This document shows, piece after piece, positions 12,686-23,309 of a stretch of DNA of 64,000 bases. Below the pieces are notes generated by a model. It saw nothing but the letters and a program-made list of their open reading frames with translations, was not told the origin of the DNA and made no database searches. The first letter of the stretch is position 1. Each line of letters starts with the position of its first letter. The DNA is taken from the NCBI GenBank assembly GCA_039545295.1, contig BCIK01000001.1:434001-498000 (forward strand), written 5' to 3'. The translations under genes and the position numbers were made by a program. The stretch is from Udeniomyces pyricola (lineage: Eukaryota > Basidiomycota > Tremellomycetes > Cystofilobasidiales > Mrakiaceae).

Positions 12686-15331
12686 ATGTCATCTCCGACT
12701 CCTGAACGAAACCCCAACTCACGCGTGCCCCGCTCGCCTTCGCCCGCTCCCCTTCCTCCCCCTCCTACGAGCGCCAAGCTTCCTCCTCGGCCGTCCACCA
12801 CCACGACGTCCCACGTCTCGTACGCACGCCAATCTCTCGGTCCCGGAGGACCCCCTCTTTCTGCCGCCATCAACGGCCAGTACAATCTCGGTACTGGTGG
12901 CCTTGGATCCGCCGGGGGCAGGAATTTCTCAAGCCCTTCGAGCGGCATGAGAAGCTCGACTGGTAGGCCCGTTAGCGAGATCCTTGGTGGACTCGGTGGA
13001 CCGGGAAGCAAGAATGGCAACGATGGAAAGGCGACCGAAGGTGTGTGGCGTGCAAACTTCCAAAGACTGGCATGCCCGAACCCGTCCCATTAACGCGCAA
13101 CTTTTTGTCCGCATCTCTAGCCGAGGCCATCGATCAATGGTTCCAAGATCTCGCCTCTTACGAGGTCACCCTCGTTAGTTAATGCATGCTATTACACTTC
13201 CCGTGTTGCCACTGTAGGCATTAGAATTGTACCGAAGCTCATGAGTTTACGTTCCCGCTTGGGTGTTACATCTGCAGGAGGAGATGGCAGCCGCCTCGCT
13301 TGACCAAAACTTCACTGAGGAGCTCAGCGCGATTGAACAATGTATGTTATAGGTTGTGCAACTTAACCCAAGATTCGCTGTTGTTGTAACTGACGCGCCT
13401 GCTTTGATTCCTGCGTGCGAATCAGGGTTCCGAGTCCTGTCAGAGGCCGAACGAACCGCCGCCCTCTACTCGCTTCTTCAGCACTCCACTCAGGTTCAGA
13501 TTCGGTTCTTTATGACTGTCCTCCAGCAGATGTCAGGCTCGGACCCGATGTCGGCCATGCTCTCGCCCGCTGGAGGGGGTATGCAGGCTCAAATGGAGGC
13601 CAAACTCGCCAATCTTAGCATGCGCTCGCCCAACAACCGCACCAGCTTTGGTCATGCCAACGTGGCTCCGGCCGCTCGGGACTCTTTCGGTGGGCACGAT
13701 GCCTCGAGCTACCTTACTCCTGAATCAGCTCTGGCCAACGCTGGAGAAGGACCCGCTACCGGCACTAACAGAAAGATCTCGGGCTCAGCCAAGGCTAACA
13801 ATCGCATATCGGCCCCTGGTACGCTCAACTCACTTGGCGCCGCCTCAGCGTGGGCTGGTGCCGGCCAACTCGATCAGGTCCTCGAGAGAGGGCCGTCCCC
13901 TTCAGCCGAGTCGATCTCGTCCGCTCGATCCAACGGCAATGGACACGGCGAGTCTCGACCCAAGAGTACCGATTTCAGCGGTAGCGCAGTCAACGTCCCC
14001 GGCTCGTCATCTGCCTTTGTTCGCTCTCCCCGCACGAGTGGCCAGCACGAGCAGGAACTCGCCTACCCGCTCAGCCCCAACAACAACGCCGGCGTTTGGA
14101 CGAGCATGGGCAGCACGCCAGCCGCACCCATGTTCTCCACGAACCACTCGACCATCCACGATCAATTTTCGCCGACCATCAGCTCTGTCCCCAAGCTCTC
14201 GGACGCGCCCAAGCGTCGGACAAGCGCTAGGACGTCGCTCGGTGCTGACAATGGTGCACTTTACAACAAGGACGGCGAGCTCGTGATCCCTGGTCATTCA
14301 ACGATTCAGCAGCAGCAGCAAGCCAAACTTGGTCGAGGTCTTCAAAGCCCCGGCAGCCTCGGAGGCGGTTTCCAGGGCGCTGGCAACGGAGCCTGGGCGC
14401 GCTCGCCGTCACTCGGAAACGATGGCAATGGAGGGTTTGGAAATCAGTTCGGTGGCCTTGGTGGCGTCAGTTCGGGCCTCGGAGCGTTCAATGGCCTCGG
14501 TTCACCTTCGCCCAACGACCTCGCGTTTCAAATGTCTCAGCTCCAACTCCAACAGCTCCAACTTCAGCAGCTCCAACAGCTCCAGCAGCTCGGTGTCGGC
14601 GCCGGTGGGATCGGCATGGGCTTGCCTTCGATGGCAGGCCTCGGTATGGGACCTGGACTCGGCATGGCCGGCAGCGCGACCAGTGGTGGCTTCGGCGGTA
14701 TGAGTAGTGGTCTCAACATGAACGCGCCCCGAAGCGCGAGTCTTAGGAGCACGAGCGCCCAAAGGAGCCCGATGATGGGCAGTACTAGCCGAGGACCGAG
14801 CCTTGGTAGCAAGAGCATCTCTCCGAGTGGACGACGTGAGAGCTCGGGCGTCGGCGCTGTCGAGGAGGACACCGATATTCGCGTTCTCGAGGACATTCCT
14901 CAGTGGCTCAGGACGTTGAGGCTTCACGTGAGTTTTCCCCATCCTGCTCCTCCATTGGTCCTGAGTGGTTTGTGCTTGCACTGACGTAATACCCCGTCTT
15001 TCCATCTGGGCTTGTTCTGTATCGCGTCCTAGAAATACACGCCTAACTTTGAGGGGTCCAAATGGCGTGACATGGTCGTTATGACGGACGCCGATCTCGA
15101 GGCCAAGGGCGTCGCTGCTCTGGGTGCGAGGAGGAAGCTCTTGAAGGTAAGAAATGGGTTTATCTTATCGCAATATCCGTCATGTTTTCTGTTTGCTAAC
15201 GATGTCTAACATGCGCTTTCTGCTACCAGACCTTTGAGTCAGTTCGAGCTCAAATGGGAATCGCTGACCCCGTTCCGGTGGCCGCGTCTACTGAGGCAGC
15301 AGAAGGCAAGGAATCGGGTGAGGATGCTTGA
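12686..15331 (+). CDS. VTS1: VTS1/Smaug-family SAM-domain RNA-binding protein
   Basis: Exons 12686-13040, 13121-13173, 13278-13341, 13426-14927, 15033-15146 and 15230-15331 join in phase into a 729-aa protein. The N terminus is Pro/Ser-rich. Residues around 120-190 carry the conserved Vts1 helical block, from [18 protein letters not shown] through [20 protein letters not shown] to [10 protein letters not shown] long low-complexity region follows, with Gly-rich stretches and a Gln/Leu tract (near 14527-14592). At the C terminus a SAM domain contains [37 protein letters not shown] and [15 protein letters not shown]. Vts1/Smaug SAM domains bind short RNA hairpins (SRE) and recruit deadenylation and decapping factors to destabilise mRNAs. 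Yeast Vts1 also self-assembles through its disordered part, and the Gln/Gly-rich region here could do the same (inference). The SAM domain is split by two introns. Confidence 0.95.
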
Positions 15332-16867
15332 GCGAATTTTTCCTCGCACCTTTTTCCCATTTTTTTTATCCTACTCTTTGCCGCTTCGTATCTTCTTCTT
15401 CCTCTTCTTTCCCCTCCCCTTCTTCTCCCTCTCCGTTTCCTTCTACCACATTCTCTCGTTCTCTTACCACCCTCTCTTAGTCGTAGTTCTGTTCCCTCTT
15501 CTTCTTCTCGCCCCTTCTTCGTCTGTACGATCATCTGTTCTAGCCCTTTTGGACCCCGTTTTTCCAATAATCCCCAACCCTCTTTCCAATCTTCCTCGCC
15601 TGGCTCCTTCGATGCATGATCAGCTCCGTTCAGTCGCCTTCTCTCCCCCCCCCCTTTCCACTTCCCTTTCTCCGCTTTTGCTTCTATCCCTTGTCCTTTA
15701 CAGACTTGTTTTCTTTTCTTTTTTCCTTTTCTTATTCAGCTCGGTTCTTGACTCCTTCGTGCTTTTTTCTTCCATTTTCCTTGCGTCTCTGTTGCGGAGC
15801 AATGTTGGTATCCATTCTGGATTGTCGTGTTGTGATGACGGTGACAGCTTATGCACGAGTAAGGTCCAGCTATATGTCTGATAGATGTCTGATATCGATG
15901 TGTGTACTGCTGATGATGAAAGGCAGCTTCGGAGTCAATTGAGTATGCGGTCGATAGTATGATGACATGATGATGATAATGATGAAGGTAGAACGTGGAA
16001 CAAAGAACAACGTTATTACTGCTGGCGTATATCGATTCTGATTGCGCGAGTGTTGATTGTTTCCGCCACTCGAGCCATGACGAAAGGAGGAAATCCAACT
16101 ATGACCTCTAGTTGACTAGTTATCGTTTCGTCTTCCACTTTGACTCGCCCTTTCTAGATCATCCCTCGTACCTTCTGCCTGGCAGTTGGTCCTTCCATCC
16201 TCCTCGGACCCACACGCACTCCATGCACTAGCAACTCATCACTCCGCCCAAACTCAACCAATTTCCAACCCTTTGCGACACTCTGACCACTGCGACTTGC
16301 ACCTCCCAATCCTTTCCCTCTTCCTCGCGTCCACACGTTCCGTTCTTCACTCAACCTTCCTTCTCAACACTGCTCTCATCGACCTCCTTGCTTTGCTCTC
16401 GCCATCCACACTCTTTCTGTTCGCTCCATCCTCGGCCCGTCATCTATCGACTCTCAACGCTTGGGCGTCTCTCTGCTCACCACACTCGTTCATACATAAC
16501 CTGCCTCCGTGACCGCGTCCTCTTCCTCGATCATCGAACCGTCGCGTGTTGTCTGCGTCGCGTGTGCCGATTGGATCTCTTGCCCCTCATTCGGAATCTC
16601 TGACCGACTCGTTGTGAAGAGGTTGCCAAGCAAAGTCATCTACTGTGGTTTGCCCCTTTTCTGTCGTTGAGAGAAAGTAAGTTGAAGGACCAACGCGTGT
16701 CGGATTGATTAAACCCCTTTCGCTCTTATGGCTTTGGCTCTCATTGTTCGTCGACTCAACCGAACGCCTTGCCACTCTGAAACCCTCTTTCCATATGTAC
16801 CCCTCCCCTCTGTTAGATCACTCTTGTCCCCCCACTCTTTCAAGCCCATCACTGTCCGACCGTGGCC
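15332..16867. other. Intergenic region, CT-rich, no gene recognised
   Basis: About 1.5 kb between VTS1 and the next plus-strand gene. The first 500 bases after the VTS1 stop are almost entirely pyrimidine on the plus strand, including a run of C's near 15649-15657. The rest up to 16.86 kb is also C/T-rich and probably holds the promoter and leader of the downstream gene. Open frames here are compositional and have no domain. Confidence 0.55.
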
Positions 16868-19351
16868 ATGCTTGCGTCCTTTCTCTTCCCCCGATCTCTC
16901 TCCTTCTCCAACCTCACCCGTCTTTCGGCTCAATCCGATGAAACCGACGGTTCATCCGGCTCCTCATCCACTCACTCCACCGCGTCCACGCTTCCAACCG
17001 TCACTTCGTCATCTTCGATTCAAGCTCACTCTCTCAACACCTCTTCCTCCATCTACGACGAGCCTACCTATGACGACGAGGAAGACAGCGTGCTTCACGT
17101 CATGATTGGCAGGAGCGCGAGGAGCATGAAAGCGACCGCACCTCTCTCCGCACCCCTCATTCGTCAACAGGTCAAGAGAGCCTGCGCCGTCGCGTCCGAT
17201 TCATCCGACAACGACAACGAAACCGAGACCATCCGGGGTCGCCGCCGTAACTCGAGCAATTCGACCACGGTTACTGTCCCAAATTCGCAGTCGTTCACGC
17301 AGAGCCTCCGTCATCACCGGCGATCTCAGTCGGCAGACAAGCTCAGCAGTCTCGCTAGCAGCATCAATACTACCCATCATACCCATCTTCCTCTTAATGG
17401 CTCCTACCATTTTCTATCCCCCCTGCCCGAGGTTCGGTCCAGGACAAGCTCTGATTCCGTCATCTACACGCCTTCGCAATCACCCACGAGGCGTGGAACA
17501 ACACTCCGGCCTGCCAAATCGGATGTTCTCCAGGAGACGAGCGAGAGCGACGATGATGACAAGAAGGGTGGCAGTCGTCTCGCTGGTCGAGGCGGTTTGC
17601 TGTTCTCTGCCAGGAGCGCCGGTCGTAACCTGGAAAGCAAAGGAGGTGAACACGAAGGTGGCAGCACGTCCGAAACGCTGATAGAAAAGCATGCACATAG
17701 TGTCAAGAGGGGAGTCTCGCCGACGAAACGAGACCTCAAGGGTAGGAGATGCATGAACAATTACACTTTCCCCCCCTCCTCAGCTAGCTCGTCCGACCGC
17801 TCTGCACCTGCTTCGACCAAGGGCACATCGTCGCCCGCGCCGACAGACGCCTCGTTGCCTGCCGAGGCGATGGTAGCCTTTCCGACGTTACCCCCTTTGC
17901 CACCGCCAACGACGACGACGACGACGCCTGCGACGGCAACGACTATCACGACTAGCTCCGGTTTCCGTCCACGCTCTCGAAGGACTCTCTCCGTTCCGTT
18001 CGCGCCTCATCTAGCAATTCCTTCCGCATCCACCAATCTAGCTTCGGCCATCAGCCCCTCGCCGTCGTTTCGCAATGTGGCTTCATTCAAGGCCCTCCAG
18101 CCGGATACGTCCCTCACAACGTCTACCCAAATCGTTCGGCCAACATTTGACACCTGGGTACCTAGCCCAAGCTCCCCAACGACACCAACCTTGACGACGG
18201 CAAAACCCTCAAGACACGGCCGAAAGGACTCTCTCTCGTCGCGGCACAAGGTTCTTTCTCCTCTTGACGGTTATAACCTTTCTTTCCCTCCTTCACCGGT
18301 CGCATTCGAGCCTTTGAAGTCTGAGGCAGTCGTCACTCCTCGAGCCACATCCCCTGCTCCCACATCACTCCCCTCATTTCCATCCACGGCTACATCAGGC
18401 CCGTCCGTTCGTGCGCCTCGACCTAAGCTCAGGCTAGCAACGACCGAACCTCATCACCCTCACTCCAGAATCCGAAGTTATTCCCACTCTAGTCAAGCTG
18501 CCAGCTCTTCTCCTTGTCAGCCTTCACCAGCCTCCCCATCGGGATCATCGACGCCCCTTTTGGAAATTGAAATCTTTCCCAATTTCCCTCCTTCGCCCCC
18601 ACGCCCGCATACGTTTGCTCCCCAAATACCACCTCCGCCTCTTCAACCTAAGCTCAAGCGATCTTCGACGACGGCCGCTAGCCATTCTCAGCGTTATTCG
18701 GCCTCATCATCTCAGCAATTTCCCTTTCCCAATCGCCCCTCAATCAGCCATCGCCACTCACATCATTATGCGTCCCAACGCCACCCTCCTCCATCCCATC
18801 CCGACGTTCATCCAGGCTCGCCAACCTCATCCGAGGGTCTGTCAGACCACTCTGGGTTTTCCTTCTATGGCCGCCGAGGGAGTTCGTTTGAACGCGAGCG
18901 ACGTGGTTCCCATTCGAGCACGAGCTCCCTCCGCAAAGAAATCTACCCAAGTGCGTTTGAGGAAGGCAGGAGGACACCTACCGCTGGTGGCAGGTCTACA
19001 TCTCCCTCCAAGGCCATCCTCGGTTCGTCGGCGAGCGGACGGGCGCGACTCAATTCGTCCGGCTCGAGAGCCGCCAACCTTGCTCTTGAGGCGGAAGGCG
19101 CGAGCGGTAGCAGTGGGGGCAGCTCAACCGGTGGCGGGATGAGGGGGATAGTGCGGAGTGCGAGCTCGACGTTGCTTGACGGACTGTTGGGTCGTAGAGG
19201 CAGTCTCCGGGCTATCACTAAAGCGGCGGAGGAGGAGCGCTCGAGGTTGTTGCTGGAGGAAGAGGCCGAGCGAGAGCGACGCGAGGACGCGGAAAGAAAG
19301 CGGCTCCAAGATGAGGATGACGAGGGGTTCTGGGAAATGAGTAGAATGTAA
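16868..19351 (+). CDS. Ser/Thr/Pro-rich protein of unknown function, charged coiled-coil C terminus
   Basis: A single uninterrupted open frame of 827 codons begins at the ATG at 16868 (a GTG two codons earlier is also in frame). The product begins MLASFLFPRSLSFSNLTRLS and is nearly all low-complexity Ser/Thr/Pro sequence with scattered RR/KR patches (for example SRRTLSVPFAP and RRGSSFERERRGSHSS, which look like basophilic kinase or 14-3-3 sites). The ordered-looking part is the C terminus. GIVRSASSTLLDGLLGRRGS is followed by a charged helix, LRAITKAAEEERSRLLLEEE, that continues as Glu/Arg repeats to GFWEMSRM. I recognise no domain. Being 2.5 kb and intronless is unusual in this window. The length and codon-like periodicity favour a real gene, perhaps a signalling scaffold, but function is unknown. 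Confidence 0.7.
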   Translation: MLASFLFPRSLSFSNLTRLSAQSDETDGSSGSSSTHSTASTLPTVTSSSSIQAHSLNTSSSIYDEPTYDDEEDSVLHVMIGRSARSMKATAPLSAPLIRQQVKRACAVASDSSDNDNETETIRGRRRNSSNSTTVTVPNSQSFTQSLRHHRRSQSADKLSSLASSINTTHHTHLPLNGSYHFLSPLPEVRSRTSSDSVIYTPSQSPTRRGTTLRPAKSDVLQETSESDDDDKKGGSRLAGRGGLLFSARSAGRNLESKGGEHEGGSTSETLIEKHAHSVKRGVSPTKRDLKGRRCMNNYTFPPSSASSSDRSAPASTKGTSSPAPTDASLPAEAMVAFPTLPPLPPPTTTTTTPATATTITTSSGFRPRSRRTLSVPFAPHLAIPSASTNLASAISPSPSFRNVASFKALQPDTSLTTSTQIVRPTFDTWVPSPSSPTTPTLTTAKPSRHGRKDSLSSRHKVLSPLDGYNLSFPPSPVAFEPLKSEAVVTPRATSPAPTSLPSFPSTATSGPSVRAPRPKLRLATTEPHHPHSRIRSYSHSSQAASSSPCQPSPASPSGSSTPLLEIEIFPNFPPSPPRPHTFAPQIPPPPLQPKLKRSSTTAASHSQRYSASSSQQFPFPNRPSISHRHSHHYASQRHPPPSHPDVHPGSPTSSEGLSDHSGFSFYGRRGSSFERERRGSHSSTSSLRKEIYPSAFEEGRRTPTAGGRSTSPSKAILGSSASGRARLNSSGSRAANLALEAEGASGSSGGSSTGGGMRGIVRSASSTLLDGLLGRRGSLRAITKAAEEERSRLLLEEEAERERREDAERKRLQDEDDEGFWEMSRM

Positions 19352-20079
19352 ATGGAAAGGGGGAAAGGGATCGGTGGATCGGTAGTCTACCTGCAGTTTT
19401 TTTTAGTTTTTTTTTTTTTCACCGCGGTCTGGACTCACGGGCGGACCGGTCGGACGTGTCGCTTTTCTTCTTCTCTTTACCCTTTGAGTGCATATCTTGG
19501 ATCTTTACCCTTCTCAGCTCATACCTCACCTCTCCAACGTTATCTCCCCCCCCTCCCCCCCCCCCTCGACCCCTTTCGTATCCCTGGACTCCTACCGTTT
19601 CTCAGCTTGCATCATGACTCCACACTTGTTCACGTTATCATCTTTCTCCCCACCCCAACTCAGTAACGATCGGCTTCGCATCATTTTCTTGACCTCTTTT
19701 GTTTCTTCTTCTTCTTCTCTAGTACTTTCATGTGATCATTTTTCCTTTTCTCATCCGTTTCTCGATCTCTCTTTCTCTTGCACTTTGTTCTTTTACCAAC
19801 TTGAACCGACGCGTTGCCGTCTTGTTTCCTTATGCTGATTCACATTCTCGCTCATGATGATGGATGTGATATAATGAGGGCGACTTGGCCGGGTGAAGCT
19901 GGGTGAAGTATATGCGTGGCCAGAACTCCACAACAAAGTGGAGGGCGGCCGGCCGGGCAGCTTGGTTGCTGACGCAAGCATCCCGGCGTCCGACGACGGC
20001 CAACCGTTAACCGTATTCGCCTCTCAATCTCGTCGGTCTCATCAATCAACGTATTACCGGTTACCCCTCTTGACTACCT
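19352..20079. other. Intergenic region between the Ser-rich gene and the quinone oxidoreductase
   Basis: About 730 bases, CT-rich on the plus strand up to roughly 19830, with C-runs at about 19545-19565 and a T-run near 19410-19420. The part nearest the oxidoreductase (19.85-20.07 kb) is more balanced and probably contains its promoter. No gene or RNA is recognised. Confidence 0.5.
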
Positions 20080-21793
20080 ATGTCCCTCCTCCCAAAGTCC
20101 TTGCTCCGTTCCACTCTTACTACTACCCCTGCCGCTCGACTCCTCCCCCGTGCCTTTACTGCCGCCCATCTCTGTCGTTCAACCGTCCGCGCTATGTCCT
20201 CCGCATCTGCCATCCCTTCCAACATGAAGGCCATCAACATCAAAGGCGACAAAGGCCCGGCCTCGGCGCTCTTTATGGATCAGATCGAGACGCCTAAGCC
20301 CAAGGATGGTCAAGTCCTCGTCAAGGTTCGTTGATCAGATCTTTTCGGAGCTGAACAGTAATTTCCCAACAACACTGACCACGTATCCCTCTGTATGCTC
20401 CGTCATGGATGTATCTCCTCGCTTCTACATCTGATCGTCGGTTTCCCATCCAACCCAATCCTCCGCCCTCCTTAGATCAAAGCCTTTGGCCTCAACAGGA
20501 TGGACCTTCTCCAGCGAGAGGGCAAATATCCTCTCCCTCCCCAAGCTGGCCCAATCCTCGGCGTTGAGTTCAGCGGAACCATCGTCCAAGCGGAATCGGG
20601 ACCCGACGCTCGATGGAAGGAGGGGGACGAGGTCTTTGGGTTGGCTTACGGCGTACGTCACATTTTGGCGGTATACATTTCGCGCTTAATGACTAGCACG
20701 CGTTTCTGACGTCTCCTGTCATGAAAACGTTGCAATGGAAACCATTAGGGAGCTTACGCCGAGTACATTGCCGTTTCGGCCAAGATGTGCATCAGGAAGC
20801 CCGACCATCTCTCTCATCTCGAGTGTGCTGGTAAGGCTCCTTTGCTGCTCTCATTCTACCATGTCTGACCTCATCTCGTGACGGATCTCAAGCCCTGATG
20901 AACTGGCCCAATTTTTTTTCTTGCAGCTATTCCCGAGAACTTCCTCACGGCCTTCCAGGCACTCTTCCTCGTGGGAAACATGAAGCAGGGCGATTCGGGT
21001 CAGTTGACCTTCTCTTCTTTCGTCTGCCCTGCTGCGTATTCCATCTCGCCTTGGTCTGGAATGCTTTCCAAGCGCCCTTTTCCAAGCGCCCTGACTGATT
21101 ATGTTGTCTCTTATAGTACTCGTCCATGCTGGGGCAGGAGGAGTCGGCGTTGCTGCTAATCAGCTCGCCCGAGCGTTTGGAGCCAAGAACGTCTTTACCA
21201 CCGCCGGAAGTGGTTCGTCCGCCTATTTGCTTCGTTTTTTTATATACCTCGCCTCATATAGCAATCTCTCTCTCTCTCTTACTACACCAACGCCCGTCAT
21301 ACTTCCTCTTGTTTATTCCCATCCTCCTGTCGAATGCTGACCTTGCTCAAACCACTTGTACATACCTGGATGAATACGACCAATGCATGACGCAGATGAG
21401 AAGCTCAAGTTCCTTGAAACGCTCCCAGCCGGCTCGACCAAGGGAATCAACTACCGAACGGAGGACTTCTCAGAGGTCATCAAGGCGGAGACGGAAGGCA
21501 AGGGAGTCGATGTCGTTCGTTCAATTTCATTCTGAAGGGGTTTTTTTCTTCTTTTTCTGTTTCTGTTTCTTGCTTCTTCCTTGCCCCTTTGACGAACCTT
21601 CTCAGTCCAAGGGCTCAACCTTTGACTCTGGTTTGCATTCAACTTGTCATCTTCTCTGTTTACGACACTTCCCTCACCCATCAGATCCTCGACTTCATCG
21701 GCAAAGACTACTTTCCCCCCCCCCCCCCCCCCTTGGGCGTCGTGCGTCTTCGTTCTCTCCCCTCTCTTCCTCCAACCCCCCCCCCCCCCCCCC
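20080..21793 (+). CDS. PIG3-type NADPH:quinone oxidoreductase (zinc-less MDR family), truncated by an assembly gap
   Basis: The N terminus from 20080 (MSLLPKSLLRSTLTTTPAAR, Arg/Ser/Ala-rich) resembles a mitochondrial presequence. A second in-frame Met at 20194 (MSSASAIPSNMKAINI) would give a cytosolic form, so dual localisation is possible. The exons then encode GLNRMDLLQREGKYP, GVEFSGTIV, EGDEVFGLAYG, GAYAEYIAVSAKMCIRKPD, ENFLTAFQALFLVGNMKQGD and the nucleotide-binding motif VLVHAGAGGVGVAANQLA, followed by LPAGSTKGINYRTEDFSEVI and ILDFIGKDY. The order matches the quinone oxidoreductase/TP53I3 (PIG3) subfamily, which reduces quinones using NADPH. At least seven exons are visible. Coding sequence is lost in a C-run immediately before the 858-bp gap. 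No continuation is recognisable after the gap, so the C-terminal third is probably missing from the assembly rather than from the genome. Confidence 0.88.
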
Positions 21794-22651
21794 NNNNNNN
21801 NNNNNNNNNNNNNNNNNNNNNNNNNNNNNNNNNNNNNNNNNNNNNNNNNNNNNNNNNNNNNNNNNNNNNNNNNNNNNNNNNNNNNNNNNNNNNNNNNNNN
21901 NNNNNNNNNNNNNNNNNNNNNNNNNNNNNNNNNNNNNNNNNNNNNNNNNNNNNNNNNNNNNNNNNNNNNNNNNNNNNNNNNNNNNNNNNNNNNNNNNNNN
22001 NNNNNNNNNNNNNNNNNNNNNNNNNNNNNNNNNNNNNNNNNNNNNNNNNNNNNNNNNNNNNNNNNNNNNNNNNNNNNNNNNNNNNNNNNNNNNNNNNNNN
22101 NNNNNNNNNNNNNNNNNNNNNNNNNNNNNNNNNNNNNNNNNNNNNNNNNNNNNNNNNNNNNNNNNNNNNNNNNNNNNNNNNNNNNNNNNNNNNNNNNNNN
22201 NNNNNNNNNNNNNNNNNNNNNNNNNNNNNNNNNNNNNNNNNNNNNNNNNNNNNNNNNNNNNNNNNNNNNNNNNNNNNNNNNNNNNNNNNNNNNNNNNNNN
22301 NNNNNNNNNNNNNNNNNNNNNNNNNNNNNNNNNNNNNNNNNNNNNNNNNNNNNNNNNNNNNNNNNNNNNNNNNNNNNNNNNNNNNNNNNNNNNNNNNNNN
22401 NNNNNNNNNNNNNNNNNNNNNNNNNNNNNNNNNNNNNNNNNNNNNNNNNNNNNNNNNNNNNNNNNNNNNNNNNNNNNNNNNNNNNNNNNNNNNNNNNNNN
22501 NNNNNNNNNNNNNNNNNNNNNNNNNNNNNNNNNNNNNNNNNNNNNNNNNNNNNNNNNNNNNNNNNNNNNNNNNNNNNNNNNNNNNNNNNNNNNNNNNNNN
22601 NNNNNNNNNNNNNNNNNNNNNNNNNNNNNNNNNNNNNNNNNNNNNNNNNNN
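21794..22651. other. Assembly gap (858 N's)
   Basis: The gap is bounded by a run of about 17 C's on the left (another C-run lies at 21715-21732) and a T-rich stretch on the right. It cuts the 3' part of the quinone oxidoreductase gene. Confidence 0.99.
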
Positions 22652-23309
22652 TTTTTTTTAGTTTTAGTTTTTTTTCTTCTTCTTCTGCGCGCGACTGCTC
22701 CTGTAGTTCTTTCTCGCATTCTTCATCTGCTGCCTATATATATGCTTTTTCTTTCGCGTTCTTCTTGTTGCTCATTGGCTCCTGCAGGATTGGTGGGAGT
22801 AGGGAGTTGATCTCATGATGTATCTTTGTAACTATGTTGAAAACCTTTTTTCTTTCTTTCTTTCTTTTTTTTTCTTTCTTGATCAAGAGAGGCCCATGAC
22901 TAGCTGATGTATCAACTTGGTCATGATCCATGAATTCGGTTCGGCATTCGTCATGGGTGCATTCCCGAGTCGCTCTGGACTTGACCCATGTTCGATTGCC
23001 CGAAAAAAACACAGCTGATACGGAGACGACTAGTACTCGTGTTTGGACGTTTGAACATTGAGCACCGCGTAAGCCCACTGAGGAGGAGGATGATGATGAG
23101 ATTGACCCGTTTCTTTTTTTTTCATGTAACGCGAAAGGGCGCATTCTCCAGCTGAGACTCATTATGGGTAGGGTGGAGGAGACACACACACACAACACAC
23201 ACACACAACACACACACACAACACAACACAACAAGAACGGCATGCACATCATCCATCAAGAAAAGGAGGAGGGAAGCAAAGAAAAAGGACCCGTTTTCTT
23301 GTGTTGCGT
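22652..23309. other. Region between the gap and RPL27, with a CA-rich microsatellite
   Basis: No gene is recognised in these 660 bases. It contains T/C simple sequence after the gap, a TATATATATG near 22734, and an interrupted (CA)n repeat at about 23184-23232. It probably carries the end of the oxidoreductase 3' flank and the 3' UTR of the minus-strand RPL27 gene. Confidence 0.5.

Noticed and set aside
13648..15005. Long open frames in other frames and on the opposite strand within VTS1
   Set aside because: They overlap the SAM/low-complexity coding exons, have no domain and reflect the GC-rich periodic composition of the real gene.
18567..19142. Second-frame open frame of 191 codons inside the Ser-rich gene
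   Set aside because: It lies entirely within the 827-aa frame, is Pro/Arg-rich and has no independent support.
21451..22818. Open frames spanning the N gap
   Set aside because: They are open only because N's contain no stops. The flanks are simple sequence.
23184..23232. CRISPR-like spaced repeats
   Set aside because: It is an interrupted (CA)n microsatellite, with no unique spacers, in a eukaryotic genome.
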